Assembly: GCF_030122805.1 (NCBI RefSeq) | Contig: NZ_CP126080.1 | Span: 3,911,501 to 3,975,500, forward strand | Length of the DNA stretch: 64,000 nucleotides | DNA from: Mesobacillus sp. AQ2 | GTDB taxonomy: Bacteria > Bacillota > Bacilli > Bacillales > Cytobacillaceae | Reading direction: 5' to 3' | In this document: positions 53,459 through 62,805 of the stretch, piece by piece | Numbering within the stretch: position 1 is the first letter of the stretch | Layout: each line of letters starts with the position of its first letter | The notes under the pieces: generated by a model | What the model saw: the letters and a program-made list of their open reading frames with translations, nothing else | What the model was told of the DNA's origin: nothing | Databases searched by the model: none | Program-made: the position numbers and the translations under genes

Positions 53459-54337
53459 CTATAGATTTCTTTTAATTTTGTAATCTGCCTTTTTCTTTTC
53501 AAGCCAGTTTGGATATTCAGTCTGGATTTTTTGGTCGAATAAAGATTCCTTGATTTCTTTCTTATGATCCTCGAATACCGCCGTCTTTGCCGCTTTTTTA
53601 TCGGCAACTTTAATGATATGGTAGCCAAAGTCTGTTTTTATCGGGGCACTGACTTCCCCCACTTTCATTCCGAAGGCTGCTTCCTCGAATTCTTTCGCCA
53701 TCTCTCCCTTTCCGAAATAGCCGAGGTCTCCTCCTTTAGCTGCATTGCTTGCATCCGTGGAATATTCTTTGGCTAATTCAGCAAAGTCTTTGCCACTGTC
53801 CAGCTCTTTCTTGACTTTCTTTGCCGTTGCCTCATCTTCGACTAAGATATGGCTTGCTTTTACTTGTTCTTTTTGATCAAAACTTTCTTTATTTTCCTCG
53901 AAGTATGTTTTCATTTCTTCTTCCGTCACTTTGATAGAAGGTTTAATCATTTTTTCAGCAAGGAGATACATTTGAATGTCCTCCCTGATCCTGTCGATTG
54001 ACACTTTGTTCTGTTCAAGTGCCGCTGCAAAAGCTTCTTCACCGCCATAAGAGTCTTGGAGTTTTGTCAGCTCTTCATCTATTTCATTTCCCGTTACTTT
54101 TACCTTTTGCTTATCAGCTTCCATTTCAATCACTTTATTGGTGATCAGTGAATCCAAAGTATCGGCGCCATACATCTCAGTTAATTTTGTGTTCAATTCA
54201 TCCTTTGTGATTTTTTCACCGTTGACGCTCGCTGCTGTCTCTGTTTTTGAAAAAGCTGTCGCAAAAATCAAGAGAAGTGCTAAGGTAATTACGGCAAAAG
54301 TCAGCATCAATTTATTCTTTTTCATATAAGCAATCAT
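53459..54337 (-). CDS. PrsA/SurA-like peptidyl-prolyl isomerase (parvulin foldase)
   Basis: A 292-residue exported foldase. An N-terminal hydrophobic segment (LMLTFAVITLALLLIFATAF) lacks a lipobox Cys, unlike PrsA, so it is probably a membrane-anchored or secreted form. SurA-type N domain about 35-140 (VNGEKITKDELNTKLTEMYG). Parvulin domain about 155-255 (ASHILVEDEATAKKVKKEL, GGDLGYFGKGEMAKEFEEAA, TDFGYHIIKV). 12 bp downstream of the HtrA gene, a natural pairing for quality control of secreted proteins. Confidence 0.9.
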   Translation of the reverse strand: MIAYMKKNKLMLTFAVITLALLLIFATAFSKTETAASVNGEKITKDELNTKLTEMYGADTLDSLITNKVIEMEADKQKVKVTGNEIDEELTKLQDSYGGEEAFAAALEQNKVSIDRIREDIQMYLLAEKMIKPSIKVTEEEMKTYFEENKESFDQKEQVKASHILVEDEATAKKVKKELDSGKDFAELAKEYSTDASNAAKGGDLGYFGKGEMAKEFEEAAFGMKVGEVSAPIKTDFGYHIIKVADKKAAKTAVFEDHKKEIKESLFDQKIQTEYPNWLEKKKADYKIKRNL

Positions 54338-54349
54338 TATTTCCCTCCA

Positions 54350-55747
54350 TTATTCAACACTTGAAGCAGACAACACAACTTTCAAAGTTTGCTGTTTGCC
54401 GTCACGGTAAATTTTCACCTGTGCACTGTCACCCTTTTTAAGCTTGGTATACATATATCTCCTTAGGTCACTCGCACTTTTCACTTGTGCATCATTGATG
54501 CCGACGATGATATCTTGTTCCTGAAGGCCTGCTTTGGCTGCTGCGGAATTTGGATCGACGCTGGTAACCATCGTACCGGAGTCCACATTGTCTGGCAGAT
54601 TTTTGAGATACATTTCAGGGATCTGCTCCAAATCAGCAAGACTTACACCTAAATAAGGGCGTTCAACTTTTCCTGTTTCAATCAGCTGGTTGACGATTGG
54701 CAGTGCCTCCTGGCTCGGAATCGCAAAGCCAAGGCCTTCCACTCCATTTTGCGAGATTTTTAAACTATTGATTCCAATTACTTTTCCATCTGTATTGATC
54801 AATGCGCCGCCGCTGTTCCCCGGGTTAATTGCTGCGTCGGTCTGGATGACATTCATTTCCCATTCCCCGGCAGAAGTCGGCACTGAGATGGACCGGTCAA
54901 CCGCACTGACGATTCCTTGAGTGACAGTCCGTGATAAGTCCAGGCCGAGCGGGTTTCCGATGGCCAGTACCTGGTCGCCAGGTCTTAAGGCTGAAGAATC
55001 ACCGAATTCGATGACATCCGCCGCCTTGGCTGCCTCGATTTTAATAACCGCCAAATCAGTTAACGCGTCTGCTCCGACCACTTGCGCATCAACCTTCTCG
55101 CCATTATACAGGGAAACCTCCACCTTGGATGCACCCTCAATGACATGGTTATTCGTAACGATAAAGGCATTATTCCCTTCTTTCTTGAAAATCACCCCAG
55201 AACCAGAACCGGTTTCAACATTGCCCTGGCTGCGGGAAAAAGGATTGCTTTGCTGCTGAATATTGGTGATACCGACAATCGATTTAGAGGAATCCTCAAT
55301 GATATCGGCAATCGATCCTGAGCTTTTTGCAGATGTAGGGGTCGTCACAATATTTGAACTGCTTTCTGCTGCTGTTTCCGTCTGGGCCTGCTCCTTTTGC
55401 CCAGCATCTGTTTCGGTAAAATTAACAGCCGCAAGCGTTATAGCCGAACCGACCACTCCAGCCATGACAGTTGATAAAATGCTTTTGAACTTATTGGACT
55501 TTTTGACCGGTTCCGATACAGGGTACCGGGGTTGCTGATCATTGGCCGGTTTGGGTTCATGGTACCGGGACTCCTGCTCGTTGACCGATTTCGATTCATG
55601 GTAGCGGGATCCCTGCTCCTTGACCGCTACCGATTCATGATACTTGGATTGCTGCTCCTTGACCGGTTCCGGTTCATGGTACCGGGATTCCTGCTCGTTG
55701 ACTGGTTCCGATTCATCATAACGGGATTGCTGCTCAAACTCTTTCAT
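54350..55747 (-). CDS. HtrA/DegP-like membrane serine protease with repeat-bearing N-terminus
   Basis: A 465-residue protease. Residues about 5-82 are cytoplasmic and consist of six imperfect 13-residue repeats (EQESRYHEPEPVK and variants). A transmembrane helix follows at about 88-110. The trypsin-like domain has His in TNNHVIEGA, Asp in ALTDLAVIKI and Ser in NPGNSGGAL. A PDZ domain (GLQEQDIIVGINDAQVKS) ends the protein. First gene of a two-gene unit. In Bacillus such genes are CssRS-controlled; I see no clear site here. Confidence 0.93.
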   Translation of the reverse strand: MKEFEQQSRYDESEPVNEQESRYHEPEPVKEQQSKYHESVAVKEQGSRYHESKSVNEQESRYHEPKPANDQQPRYPVSEPVKKSNKFKSILSTVMAGVVGSAITLAAVNFTETDAGQKEQAQTETAAESSSNIVTTPTSAKSSGSIADIIEDSSKSIVGITNIQQQSNPFSRSQGNVETGSGSGVIFKKEGNNAFIVTNNHVIEGASKVEVSLYNGEKVDAQVVGADALTDLAVIKIEAAKAADVIEFGDSSALRPGDQVLAIGNPLGLDLSRTVTQGIVSAVDRSISVPTSAGEWEMNVIQTDAAINPGNSGGALINTDGKVIGINSLKISQNGVEGLGFAIPSQEALPIVNQLIETGKVERPYLGVSLADLEQIPEMYLKNLPDNVDSGTMVTSVDPNSAAAKAGLQEQDIIVGINDAQVKSASDLRRYMYTKLKKGDSAQVKIYRDGKQQTLKVVLSASSVE

Positions 55748-55865
55748 GGTATTTCCTCCTCGTTTGTTAACTTGTTTTCATCATAACCAGAAATTATGAA
55801 CAAATTATTAACAAACTAAGGCGAGGATTTTAAAAGTTTGGGAAGACTTTGCTAGTCGTGGCCAC

Positions 55866-55904
55866 ATAAAAAAGCTGCAGACATGGTAGCCTGCAGCTTC
55901 TTTA
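55866..55904 (-). terminator. Terminator of the rib operon
   Basis: GAAGCTGCAG / CTGCAGCTT stem with loop, then TTTTTTATG on the minus strand. Confidence 0.85.
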
Positions 55905-55909
55905 AAAGA

Positions 55910-56380
55910 TTACATTTCAATATTTTTCATCAAATTTGCCATTTCGATTGCCGAAGCCGCTGCGTCCCAGCCTTTATTGCCTGCTTTCGTTCCGGCGCGT
56001 TCAATTGCCTGCTCGATTGTATCGGTCGTCAGGACACCGAAGATGACAGGGACTCCTGAGTTCATCGCCGCGGCTGATACCCCTTTGGCAGCTTCATTGC
56101 AAACATAGTCAAAATGCGGAGTGGAGCCCCGGATGACGGTTCCTAAAGTGATGACTGCATCATATTTATTGCTCTTTGCCATTTTTTGCGCTACCAATGG
56201 AATTTCGAATGCACCAGGAACCCAGGCAACATCGACATTGCTTTCGTCCACACCATGTCTCTTCAGTGCATCCTGTGCACCGCCCAAAAGCTTGCTTGTA
56301 ATGAACTCGTTGAATCGGCCAACAACGATTCCGATTTTAAGACCCGTTCCTACTAAATTACCTTCAAAAGTTCTATTCAT
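55910..56380 (-). CDS. ribH: 6,7-dimethyl-8-ribityllumazine synthase
   Basis: A 156-residue enzyme (family about 154) that joins the ribityl pyrimidine with dihydroxybutanone phosphate. Visible: [45 protein letters not shown] and [14 protein letters not shown]. Last gene of ribD-ribE-ribBA-ribH, 43 bp after ribBA. Confidence 0.96.
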   Translation of the reverse strand: MNRTFEGNLVGTGLKIGIVVGRFNEFITSKLLGGAQDALKRHGVDESNVDVAWVPGAFEIPLVAQKMAKSNKYDAVITLGTVIRGSTPHFDYVCNEAAKGVSAAAMNSGVPVIFGVLTTDTIEQAIERAGTKAGNKGWDAAASAIEMANLMKNIEM

Positions 56381-56423
56381 GACTATTCCTCCATTTATAG
56401 ATGTTATTTAGTTTTTTTCCGAT

Positions 56424-57617
56424 TTAAAATTTTAGTAAATGACCTAATTTACTATATTTTGTTTTTAAGTAGTTTTCGTTTTCTTCCCTTGCTGGCATCT
56501 GGATAGGCACCCGGTCGACGACTTCAAGGCCATAACCCTTAAGTCCTCTTATTTTCCGCGGATTGTTCGTGAGCAGTTTCATTTGCTTGATGCCAAGGTC
56601 TTTTAAAATCTGTGCTCCGATCCCGTATTCGCGAAGGTCAGCACCGAAGCCGAGTTTTTCATTGGCCTCTACAGTATCGTAGCCCTCTTCCTGCAGCTTA
56701 TAGGCCCGCAGCTTATTCATCAGGCCAATGCCCCTGCCTTCCTGGCGCAAATACAAAAGGACGCCGCGCCCCTCTTCGTTTATCTGTGTTAATGCGGCAT
56801 GCAGCTGCGGCCCGCAGTCACAGCGGTACGAACCGAATACATCTCCGGTCAGGCACTCAGAGTGGACCCTGACCAATACCGGCTCATCCGGGTCAATGTC
56901 ACCTTTCACAAGGGCAATATGTTCCTTGTCATCCACGACGTTCGAATAACCGACAGCCTTGAACATCCCGAATTCAGTCGGGAGATTGATTTCAACCTCT
57001 CTTTGAATCAGATTGTCCTTACGGTTGCGGTATTGAATAAGATCCTTGATGGTGATCATTTTTAAATCGAACTGGTCAGCAATCTTGCGAAGCTGCGGCA
57101 CTCGTGCCATGGTGCCGTCTTCATTCATGATTTCACAAATAACGCCAGCCGGCTTGGCGCCGCACATTTTTGCCAGATCAACCGCTGCCTCCGTATGGCC
57201 AGCCCGTCTTAACACGCCGCCTTTTTTGGCGACAAGCGGAAAGACGTGGCCCGGACGTTTAAAATCGGCAGCCTTAGACTCTGGATCAAGCATGCTGAGT
57301 ACTGTTGCCGAGCGCTCAAACGCAGAAATCCCTGTTGTAGAGAACTTATGGTCGATACTAACGGTAAAGGCAGTACCATGCGGATCAGTGTTGCGAGAAA
57401 CCATCGGTATCAGGTCAAGGCTTTGTGCCAGTTCTGTTTCAATTGGAACACAGATCAAACCCCGGCCATGCGTCGCCATGAAGTTGATGACATCCGGCGT
57501 TGCCTTCTCAGCCAGCGCGATAAAATCCCCTTCATTCTCCCTGTCCTCATCATCACAAACGATGACTACTTTGCCTTGCATGAGTTCATATATAGCCTCT
57601 TCAATCGGATCAAACAT
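56424..57617 (-). CDS. ribBA: Bifunctional DHBP synthase / GTP cyclohydrolase II
   Basis: A 397-residue two-domain enzyme. Residues 1-200 are the dihydroxybutanone phosphate synthase ([35 protein letters not shown]). Residues 205-397 are GTP cyclohydrolase II, with the zinc cysteines in [20 protein letters not shown] and [15 protein letters not shown] 57617 has GAGGGTG 7 bp upstream; two earlier ATGs lie inside that site. 11 bp after ribE. Confidence 0.95.
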   Translation of the reverse strand: MFDPIEEAIYELMQGKVVIVCDDEDRENEGDFIALAEKATPDVINFMATHGRGLICVPIETELAQSLDLIPMVSRNTDPHGTAFTVSIDHKFSTTGISAFERSATVLSMLDPESKAADFKRPGHVFPLVAKKGGVLRRAGHTEAAVDLAKMCGAKPAGVICEIMNEDGTMARVPQLRKIADQFDLKMITIKDLIQYRNRKDNLIQREVEINLPTEFGMFKAVGYSNVVDDKEHIALVKGDIDPDEPVLVRVHSECLTGDVFGSYRCDCGPQLHAALTQINEEGRGVLLYLRQEGRGIGLMNKLRAYKLQEEGYDTVEANEKLGFGADLREYGIGAQILKDLGIKQMKLLTNNPRKIRGLKGYGLEVVDRVPIQMPAREENENYLKTKYSKLGHLLKF

Positions 57618-57628
57618 TTTCATCACCC

Positions 57629-58285
57629 TCACATAAACCCGTTATCCTCTAAGAATTGGGCTGTAATATTACTTCCTCTTTTTGAAGCTGCTGGAACCTG
57701 GTTACTCAAGAAGTGACCTACATATTTGCCGATCATGTCACATTCTATATTGACGATATCGCCTTTATCCTTGAAGCCAAGCACTGTGTCAGAAAGTGTC
57801 AGCGGTATCAGCGACAATGTCAGGCTGTCTTCCGATATCCCGAAAACAGTCAGGCTTGTACCATCAACTGCGACGGAGCCTTTCATGATTACGTATTTCA
57901 GCAATTCGGGATCAAGCTGGATTTCATAATACACTGCGTTTTCAACTTGGGTTTTCCCTTTGATGACCCCGACTCCATCCACATGGCCGGCAACAAAATG
58001 CCCGCCGAACCGGCCTCCGGCTGCCATCGCTCTTTCCAGGTTCACCTTTGAGCCTCTCCTGACGGTTTTAAGGCTCGAGGCTTTTACCGTCTCCGGCATC
58101 ACATCTACCGAAAATCTGTTTTCTGTAAAAGACGTGACAGTGAGGCATACTCCGTTGACAGCAATACTGTCACCAAGATGGACATCTGTCAGGACTTTTT
58201 TCGCGTCAATTGTCAGCACAAAAGATTCCCCGCTGTGCTGGATATTTGCAACGGTCCCGATTTCCTCAATAATCCCTGTAAACAT
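57629..58285 (-). CDS. ribE: Riboflavin synthase (alpha subunit)
   Basis: A 218-residue enzyme made of two lumazine-binding barrels. It begins [39 protein letters not shown] and [12 protein letters not shown] show the duplicated halves. It dismutates ribityllumazine to riboflavin. 12 bp after ribD. Confidence 0.96.
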   Translation of the reverse strand: MFTGIIEEIGTVANIQHSGESFVLTIDAKKVLTDVHLGDSIAVNGVCLTVTSFTENRFSVDVMPETVKASSLKTVRRGSKVNLERAMAAGGRFGGHFVAGHVDGVGVIKGKTQVENAVYYEIQLDPELLKYVIMKGSVAVDGTSLTVFGISEDSLTLSLIPLTLSDTVLGFKDKGDIVNIECDMIGKYVGHFLSNQVPAASKRGSNITAQFLEDNGFM

Positions 58286-58297
58286 ATTAACCTCCCT

Positions 58298-59386
58298 CTA
58301 GACCGGCTCAGCAATGATCCGGATATCCTGGCCGATTTGCTTTACATCAATGACCTTCAAGGGAACTGTTTCCTCCAGACGGGCAATGCCTTCGCCTCCG
58401 TATGCTGACGGGGCATTTCTGCCGCCGATCAGCTTTGGTGCAATATAGGTAATCACCCGCTGAAAAGCCTTCTCCCTTAAAAAACTGCCGTGGACTTCGG
58501 CACCGCCTTCAACATACAGTGAAGTAATGCCGCGCTCCCCCAGTTTTTCCAGCATTTCTTTAATTCCGACTTTCTCAGTCTCAAGCTTGATGATTTCGAT
58601 GCCTTGTTCTTCAAATTGTTTTGCCCTTTCAGGCTCAGCACCCGCTCCTGTCACGATGATTGTCTTAGCTGCTTGATCATGGATCACCCCTGAATCGAAA
58701 GGGGTCCTGAGGGTGGAATCCAGAATCACCCGGATGGGATTTTTCCCGCCAGATTCAAGTCTGGTCGTAAGGCTTGGGTTATCTGTTATGACGGTGTTGA
58801 CACCAACCAGAATGGCATCCTGTGTATGGCGGAAGTGATGGACATCCTTACGCGCTTCCTCCCCGGTGATCCATTTACTCTCCCCGGTCACTGTTGCGAC
58901 TTTGCCATCAAGGCTTGTGGCTGACTTCAAGGTTACATATGGAAGCCCTGTGCTTATGTAATGAAAAAACACCTTATTAAGAGCAATAGCTTCTTCCTCC
59001 AATAATCCAACCTCTACCTCAATTCCCGACTCACGCATCTTTTTGATTCCTGCTCCGCCAACGAGCGGGTTAGGGTCAACCGAAGCCACAAACACCTTTT
59101 TGATGCCCGACTCTATGACAAGATTCGAACATGGCGGAGTCTTCCCGAAATGGCTGCACGGCTCAAGTGTCACGTAAAGACTCGCCCCATCCGCTTTCTC
59201 TCCTGCCATCCGGATGGCATGGACCTCGGCATGCGGCTCACCTGCCTTCAAATGCGCGCCCATGCCAACAACCTGCCCTTCTTTTACAACCACAGCGCCA
59301 ACCTGAGGGTTCGGGGAGGTCTGACCTTCCGCTGCTTTTGCAAGATTGATGGCAAGGGCCATATAGTCCTGATTCTTCACTTTCAT
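58298..59386 (-). CDS. ribD: Bifunctional pyrimidine deaminase/reductase RibD
   Basis: A 362-residue enzyme. The deaminase domain has zinc ligands in HAEVHAI and LEPCSHFGKTPPC. The reductase domain (about 145-362) has LKSATSLDGKVAT, ITGEEARKDVHHFRHTQDAI and LYVEGGAEVHGSFL. GAGGGAGGG precedes the ATG. First gene of the operon, directly after the FMN riboswitch terminator. Confidence 0.96.
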   Translation of the reverse strand: MKVKNQDYMALAINLAKAAEGQTSPNPQVGAVVVKEGQVVGMGAHLKAGEPHAEVHAIRMAGEKADGASLYVTLEPCSHFGKTPPCSNLVIESGIKKVFVASVDPNPLVGGAGIKKMRESGIEVEVGLLEEEAIALNKVFFHYISTGLPYVTLKSATSLDGKVATVTGESKWITGEEARKDVHHFRHTQDAILVGVNTVITDNPSLTTRLESGGKNPIRVILDSTLRTPFDSGVIHDQAAKTIIVTGAGAEPERAKQFEEQGIEIIKLETEKVGIKEMLEKLGERGITSLYVEGGAEVHGSFLREKAFQRVITYIAPKLIGGRNAPSAYGGEGIARLEETVPLKVIDVKQIGQDIRIIAEPV

Positions 59387-59401
59387 CCCTCCCTCTTTTA
59401 A

Positions 59402-59655
59402 AAAATATAAAAAGACCCCGAAACATAAGCGCTTCGGGGTCCTAAAAAAGACAATGTCAAACTAGAGGGTAAAAAAAGGGTATACTGCTCCCTTGTTTCT
59501 AATCCTCGTTTTTTCCTTCTCCCATCCAGACTTTAACTGTCGGCCCTGGAGTTTCACCAGATCCACCGCTTAACAAATGTTAACCGGGTCACGGACTAAG
59601 AAGCACATGCTTCATCACCGCCGGTTGGGAATTTCACCCGACCCCGAAGGAATAT
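59402..59655 (-). ncRNA. FMN riboswitch (RFN element) with terminator
   Basis: On the minus strand the conserved RFN core is present: CTTCGGGGTCGGGTGAAATT, CCCAACCGGCGGT, TTAGTCCGTGACCCG, GGATCTGGTGAAACTC, GCCGACAGTTAAAGTCTGGA and GATGGGAGAAGG (59510-59655). The expression platform carries a terminator (GACCCCGAA / TTCGGGGTC, 59414-59441) with TTTTTATATTTTTT. The terminator repeats the CTTCGGGGTC of helix P1. FMN should turn the operon off. Confidence 0.95.
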
Positions 59656-59669
59656 ATTAAGTTAGTGAC

Positions 59670-59698
59670 ATTATACAGAACATGTTCATAAATAGAAA
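59670..59698 (-). promoter_or_regulatory. Promoter of the rib operon
   Basis: A perfect TATAAT (59670-59675) with a weak TTTCTA -35 at 17 bp, just upstream of the FMN riboswitch. Confidence 0.5.
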
Positions 59699-59711
59699 AC
59701 AAAATGACCTT

Positions 59712-60053
59712 TTATTTTTTCATCAGTTTCTCAATCGTCGTCAACAGTTCATCGATCACTTCGTTATCACCTTCCTGAATCCGTTCAACGATACATGATT
59801 TCATATGGCCTTCAAGCAGCAGCTTAGCCACGCTGTTCAATGCCGCCTGAGTCGCAGAAATTTGTGTGATCACGTCATCACAATACGTATCTCTTTCAAT
59901 AAGTCCTTTTATGCCGCGTATTTGTCCTTCTATCCGATTCAATCTCGTGACGAGATTCTTTTTCGTTTTTTCAGAATGGTGGCTTTTGCGCTCTGAAGAG
60001 CAGCAGCTGTCACCACATTCAGCCGGGTGTACTTCGGGCTCTAAAATGTCCAT
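59712..60053 (-). CDS. csoR: CsoR-family metal-sensing repressor
   Basis: A 113-residue helical repressor. The core RLNRIEGQIRGIKGLIERDT is typical. The copper triad Cys-His-Cys is visible as DTYCDDV and EGHMKSCIVERI. The N-terminus has an additional Cys/His-rich stretch (CGDSCCSS, HH). No copA/copZ or other target gene is adjacent in the window. Related RcnR/FrmR members differ at the triad, so copper is the best guess. Confidence 0.85.
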   Translation of the reverse strand: MDILEPEVHPAECGDSCCSSERKSHHSEKTKKNLVTRLNRIEGQIRGIKGLIERDTYCDDVITQISATQAALNSVAKLLLEGHMKSCIVERIQEGDNEVIDELLTTIEKLMKK

Positions 60054-60215
60054 CTAAAAACCCCCTTTTACATCTTTAATTATATTTTATCATACCCCTA
60101 CACAGTAAATAATCGCAAATTCACAATCAACTTTTACATATAAAACGTTTTAAAAGGGATAACTATTTTTAACGAATATATTAATAAAGTTTCTATTAAG
60201 CAAAAAAGTGGTGTG

Positions 60216-61706
60216 ATGATGAAAAAGTTCCGGCTTCCTGCATCCATTAGCGAGAAAAAAGAAGTTCATTGCAGTGGATATGAAAAACTTAAAGCAATCT
60301 TTCAGCAGACTGCAGACTTTAAAGAGTCTGAATTTAAAAGAGGAAATTGCACATTGCGTTTTTGTTTCCTTGAAACCATGGTGTCGCCCGACAAATTCAA
60401 GGAACTATTATTGATTCCTTTATTGATGGAAGATTCGAAGATTACACCCGCTGAGCTTAAGTCGTTAAATGGTGCACCGGTGAATACACAAGAGGAAATG
60501 ATCAGCGGCATCCTCAGCGGTGGATATGTTTTGTTCATATGCGAACGGGACGAAGCCTGGTTATTCACATTCCCTAAGGATATCCAACGTGCCATACAGG
60601 AACCGATAAATGAAGCAGTGGTTCGCGGCGCACATGATGGCTTCGTTGAAAAACTTGAAACAAATATCAGCCAGCTAAGGCTTAGAATTAAAAATCCAGA
60701 ATTCACGGTTAACTACCATGAGTTAGGCGATAAGACAAAAACCAAAGTAGCTGTCATTTTTATGAAAGGGATTGCTGACCAGAAAATCGTTGATGAAGTT
60801 GAAAGAAGGCTTTCCTATATTTCGACTGACATGGTTTTAAGTCCAGGCTATATAGAGGAGTTCATTGAGGATGATCCATTCTCTTTGTTTCCACAGCTCA
60901 TCAACACCGAGAGGCCGGACAGGGTGATCGCGAATCTGATGGAAGGCAGGATCACCATCATTGGTGATGGCAGTCCGACAGCCTTGATATTGCCAATTAC
61001 TTTTTTTGCATTCTATCAGTCTTCGGATGATTATAACAGCCGGTGGATTCCTTCGTCATTCATCCGATTGCTCAGGTATGTCAGCTTTCTTATCGCCATC
61101 ACATTGCCGGCCTTTTACATTGCGATTATTGCTTTTCACCTTGAAGTCATCCCTCATGAGTTAATTCTCCCATTAAAGGGATCTGTAGAAGGAATCCCAT
61201 ATCCTCCGCTTTTGGAGGCTTTCTTCATGGAGATAACGATTGAATTGATCAGGGAAGCTGGGATCAGGCTTCCGAGACCGATTGGACAAACCATCGGAAT
61301 TGTTGGAGGTCTTGTCATTGGTGATGCCGTTGTAAGCGCAGGATTGATTTCTAATATCATGATTGTCATCGTCGCTGTCACTGCGATATCTGCGTTTGTC
61401 GTCCCTTCCAATGAAATGAGTACGACCGTCCGGCTGATCAGGTTTCCCCTAATGGTTGCGGCTTCAATATTAGGTTTCGTGGGACTGACTTTTGGCCTGA
61501 TATTCGTCTTCATTAAACTGTGCAAGCTCGAATCTTTCGGAGTGCCATATTTTTCGCCATTGGCTCCATTGCAGGTCAAGGATCTTAAGGACACATTTTT
61601 GAGAATGCCTCTTTGGAAAATGGATGAGCGTCCGCGCAATTCACATGCGGTAAACACCAAGAGACAGCGGGACTCTAGAGGATGGAAAACAAATGAACCG
61701 AGATAA
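60216..61706 (+). CDS. Spore germinant receptor subunit A (GerA family)
   Basis: A 496-residue inner-membrane protein of spores. The N-terminal soluble part (1-260) is followed by about five helices (from about 285), with the family stretch IRLLRYVSFLIAITLPAFYI and PLLEAFFMEITIELIREAGI, then RLPRPIGQTIGIVGGLVIGD. GTG 60213 and ATG 60216/60219 are all possible starts, and the ribosome binding site is poor. First gene of an A-B-C receptor operon; expected to be forespore-specific (sigma G). Germinant unknown. Confidence 0.93.
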   Translation: MMKKFRLPASISEKKEVHCSGYEKLKAIFQQTADFKESEFKRGNCTLRFCFLETMVSPDKFKELLLIPLLMEDSKITPAELKSLNGAPVNTQEEMISGILSGGYVLFICERDEAWLFTFPKDIQRAIQEPINEAVVRGAHDGFVEKLETNISQLRLRIKNPEFTVNYHELGDKTKTKVAVIFMKGIADQKIVDEVERRLSYISTDMVLSPGYIEEFIEDDPFSLFPQLINTERPDRVIANLMEGRITIIGDGSPTALILPITFFAFYQSSDDYNSRWIPSSFIRLLRYVSFLIAITLPAFYIAIIAFHLEVIPHELILPLKGSVEGIPYPPLLEAFFMEITIELIREAGIRLPRPIGQTIGIVGGLVIGDAVVSAGLISNIMIVIVAVTAISAFVVPSNEMSTTVRLIRFPLMVAASILGFVGLTFGLIFVFIKLCKLESFGVPYFSPLAPLQVKDLKDTFLRMPLWKMDERPRNSHAVNTKRQRDSRGWKTNEPR

Positions 61707-62805
61707 AGATACGATTACCCATCAGCAATTTTTCTTTTTGATCATCCAGACACAGTTGGGTGTAGGTGCCCTGTCTCTCCCATATGAAATGCATAAATCT
61801 GCGCAGTCAGATGGATGGATTTCGATACTTCTGGCCGGCCTTTTGCTTCAAGGGGTCTTATTAATGTATTTCATGCTTTTTAAAAAATTCAAGTCTAAAA
61901 ACATCCTTGATATTTCAGCGTTTGTGTTAGGCAGGAAGATTGGTAAACTAATTTCTCTTTTCTATATGCTATATTTCATCAGTGTCGGGAGTCTGATTCT
62001 TGTGCTCTATGTCAGAATTATCGATCGCTGGATCCTTCCCTATACTCCAAATTGGGTAATCGGCGGTTTGCTTTTGCTGTCCGGAATCTATTTAAGTGTT
62101 GGCGGATTGAAAGTCCTGGCCCGTTTTTACACATTGGTCACACCGCTTATCCTTTTGCTCTTGCTGCTTGTTTCCTACACGTTGAAGGATGCGAACATTT
62201 ATTATATGTTACCGATAGGACAGGCTGGCATCAAAGATATTGTCATTGGCAGTAAAGACGCGATCCTTTCCATGCTGGGGTTTGAAATCATCCTTCTCAC
62301 TTTTCCAATGGTATCAGGAACGACACTTCAAAAATTCAAGGCAGTATCTTTTGCTAACCTGTTCAGTACCATACTTTATGCCTATGTGGTTATCATCAGT
62401 TTCATTTACTTCAGCCCGGCTGAAATAAAAATATTGCCAGAACCGCTTTTGTATATCTTAAAATCTTATACGTTCAAACTCATTGAACGAACGGATTTAC
62501 TATTTCTGTCAATCTGGATATTCCTTGTATTCACTTCTTTCTGCAGTTACCTGTTTCTGGCCGCTGACTCAGCCGCTAAAATTTTTTATAAAAGGGATCG
62601 ACGGAAACTTGTGTATTGTATGGCGCTTATCATTTATGGCTTTTCTTTTTTACCTGAAATTGACATCAAATATTTAGATATCATGAGTAGCAATATCCCG
62701 AAGGCCGGTTTTATTTTCATCCTTTTCCCTGCCTTTTTACTCACCGTTTCATTCCTGTTCAAAAAATCCGAGCATGGAGGTAAGGCCAATGACCCGAATT
62801 CTTAA
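61693..62805 (+). CDS. Spore germinant receptor subunit B (GerB family)
   Basis: A 370-residue membrane protein of ten or so helices related to amino acid permeases. It begins ITHQQFFFLIIQTQLGVGAL and has LSLPYEMHKSAQSDGWISIL. Overlaps gene A by 14 bp. In known receptors the B subunit binds the germinant, so the nutrient specificity would lie here. Confidence 0.94.
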   Translation: MNRDKDTITHQQFFFLIIQTQLGVGALSLPYEMHKSAQSDGWISILLAGLLLQGVLLMYFMLFKKFKSKNILDISAFVLGRKIGKLISLFYMLYFISVGSLILVLYVRIIDRWILPYTPNWVIGGLLLLSGIYLSVGGLKVLARFYTLVTPLILLLLLLVSYTLKDANIYYMLPIGQAGIKDIVIGSKDAILSMLGFEIILLTFPMVSGTTLQKFKAVSFANLFSTILYAYVVIISFIYFSPAEIKILPEPLLYILKSYTFKLIERTDLLFLSIWIFLVFTSFCSYLFLAADSAAKIFYKRDRRKLVYCMALIIYGFSFLPEIDIKYLDIMSSNIPKAGFIFILFPAFLLTVSFLFKKSEHGGKANDPNS

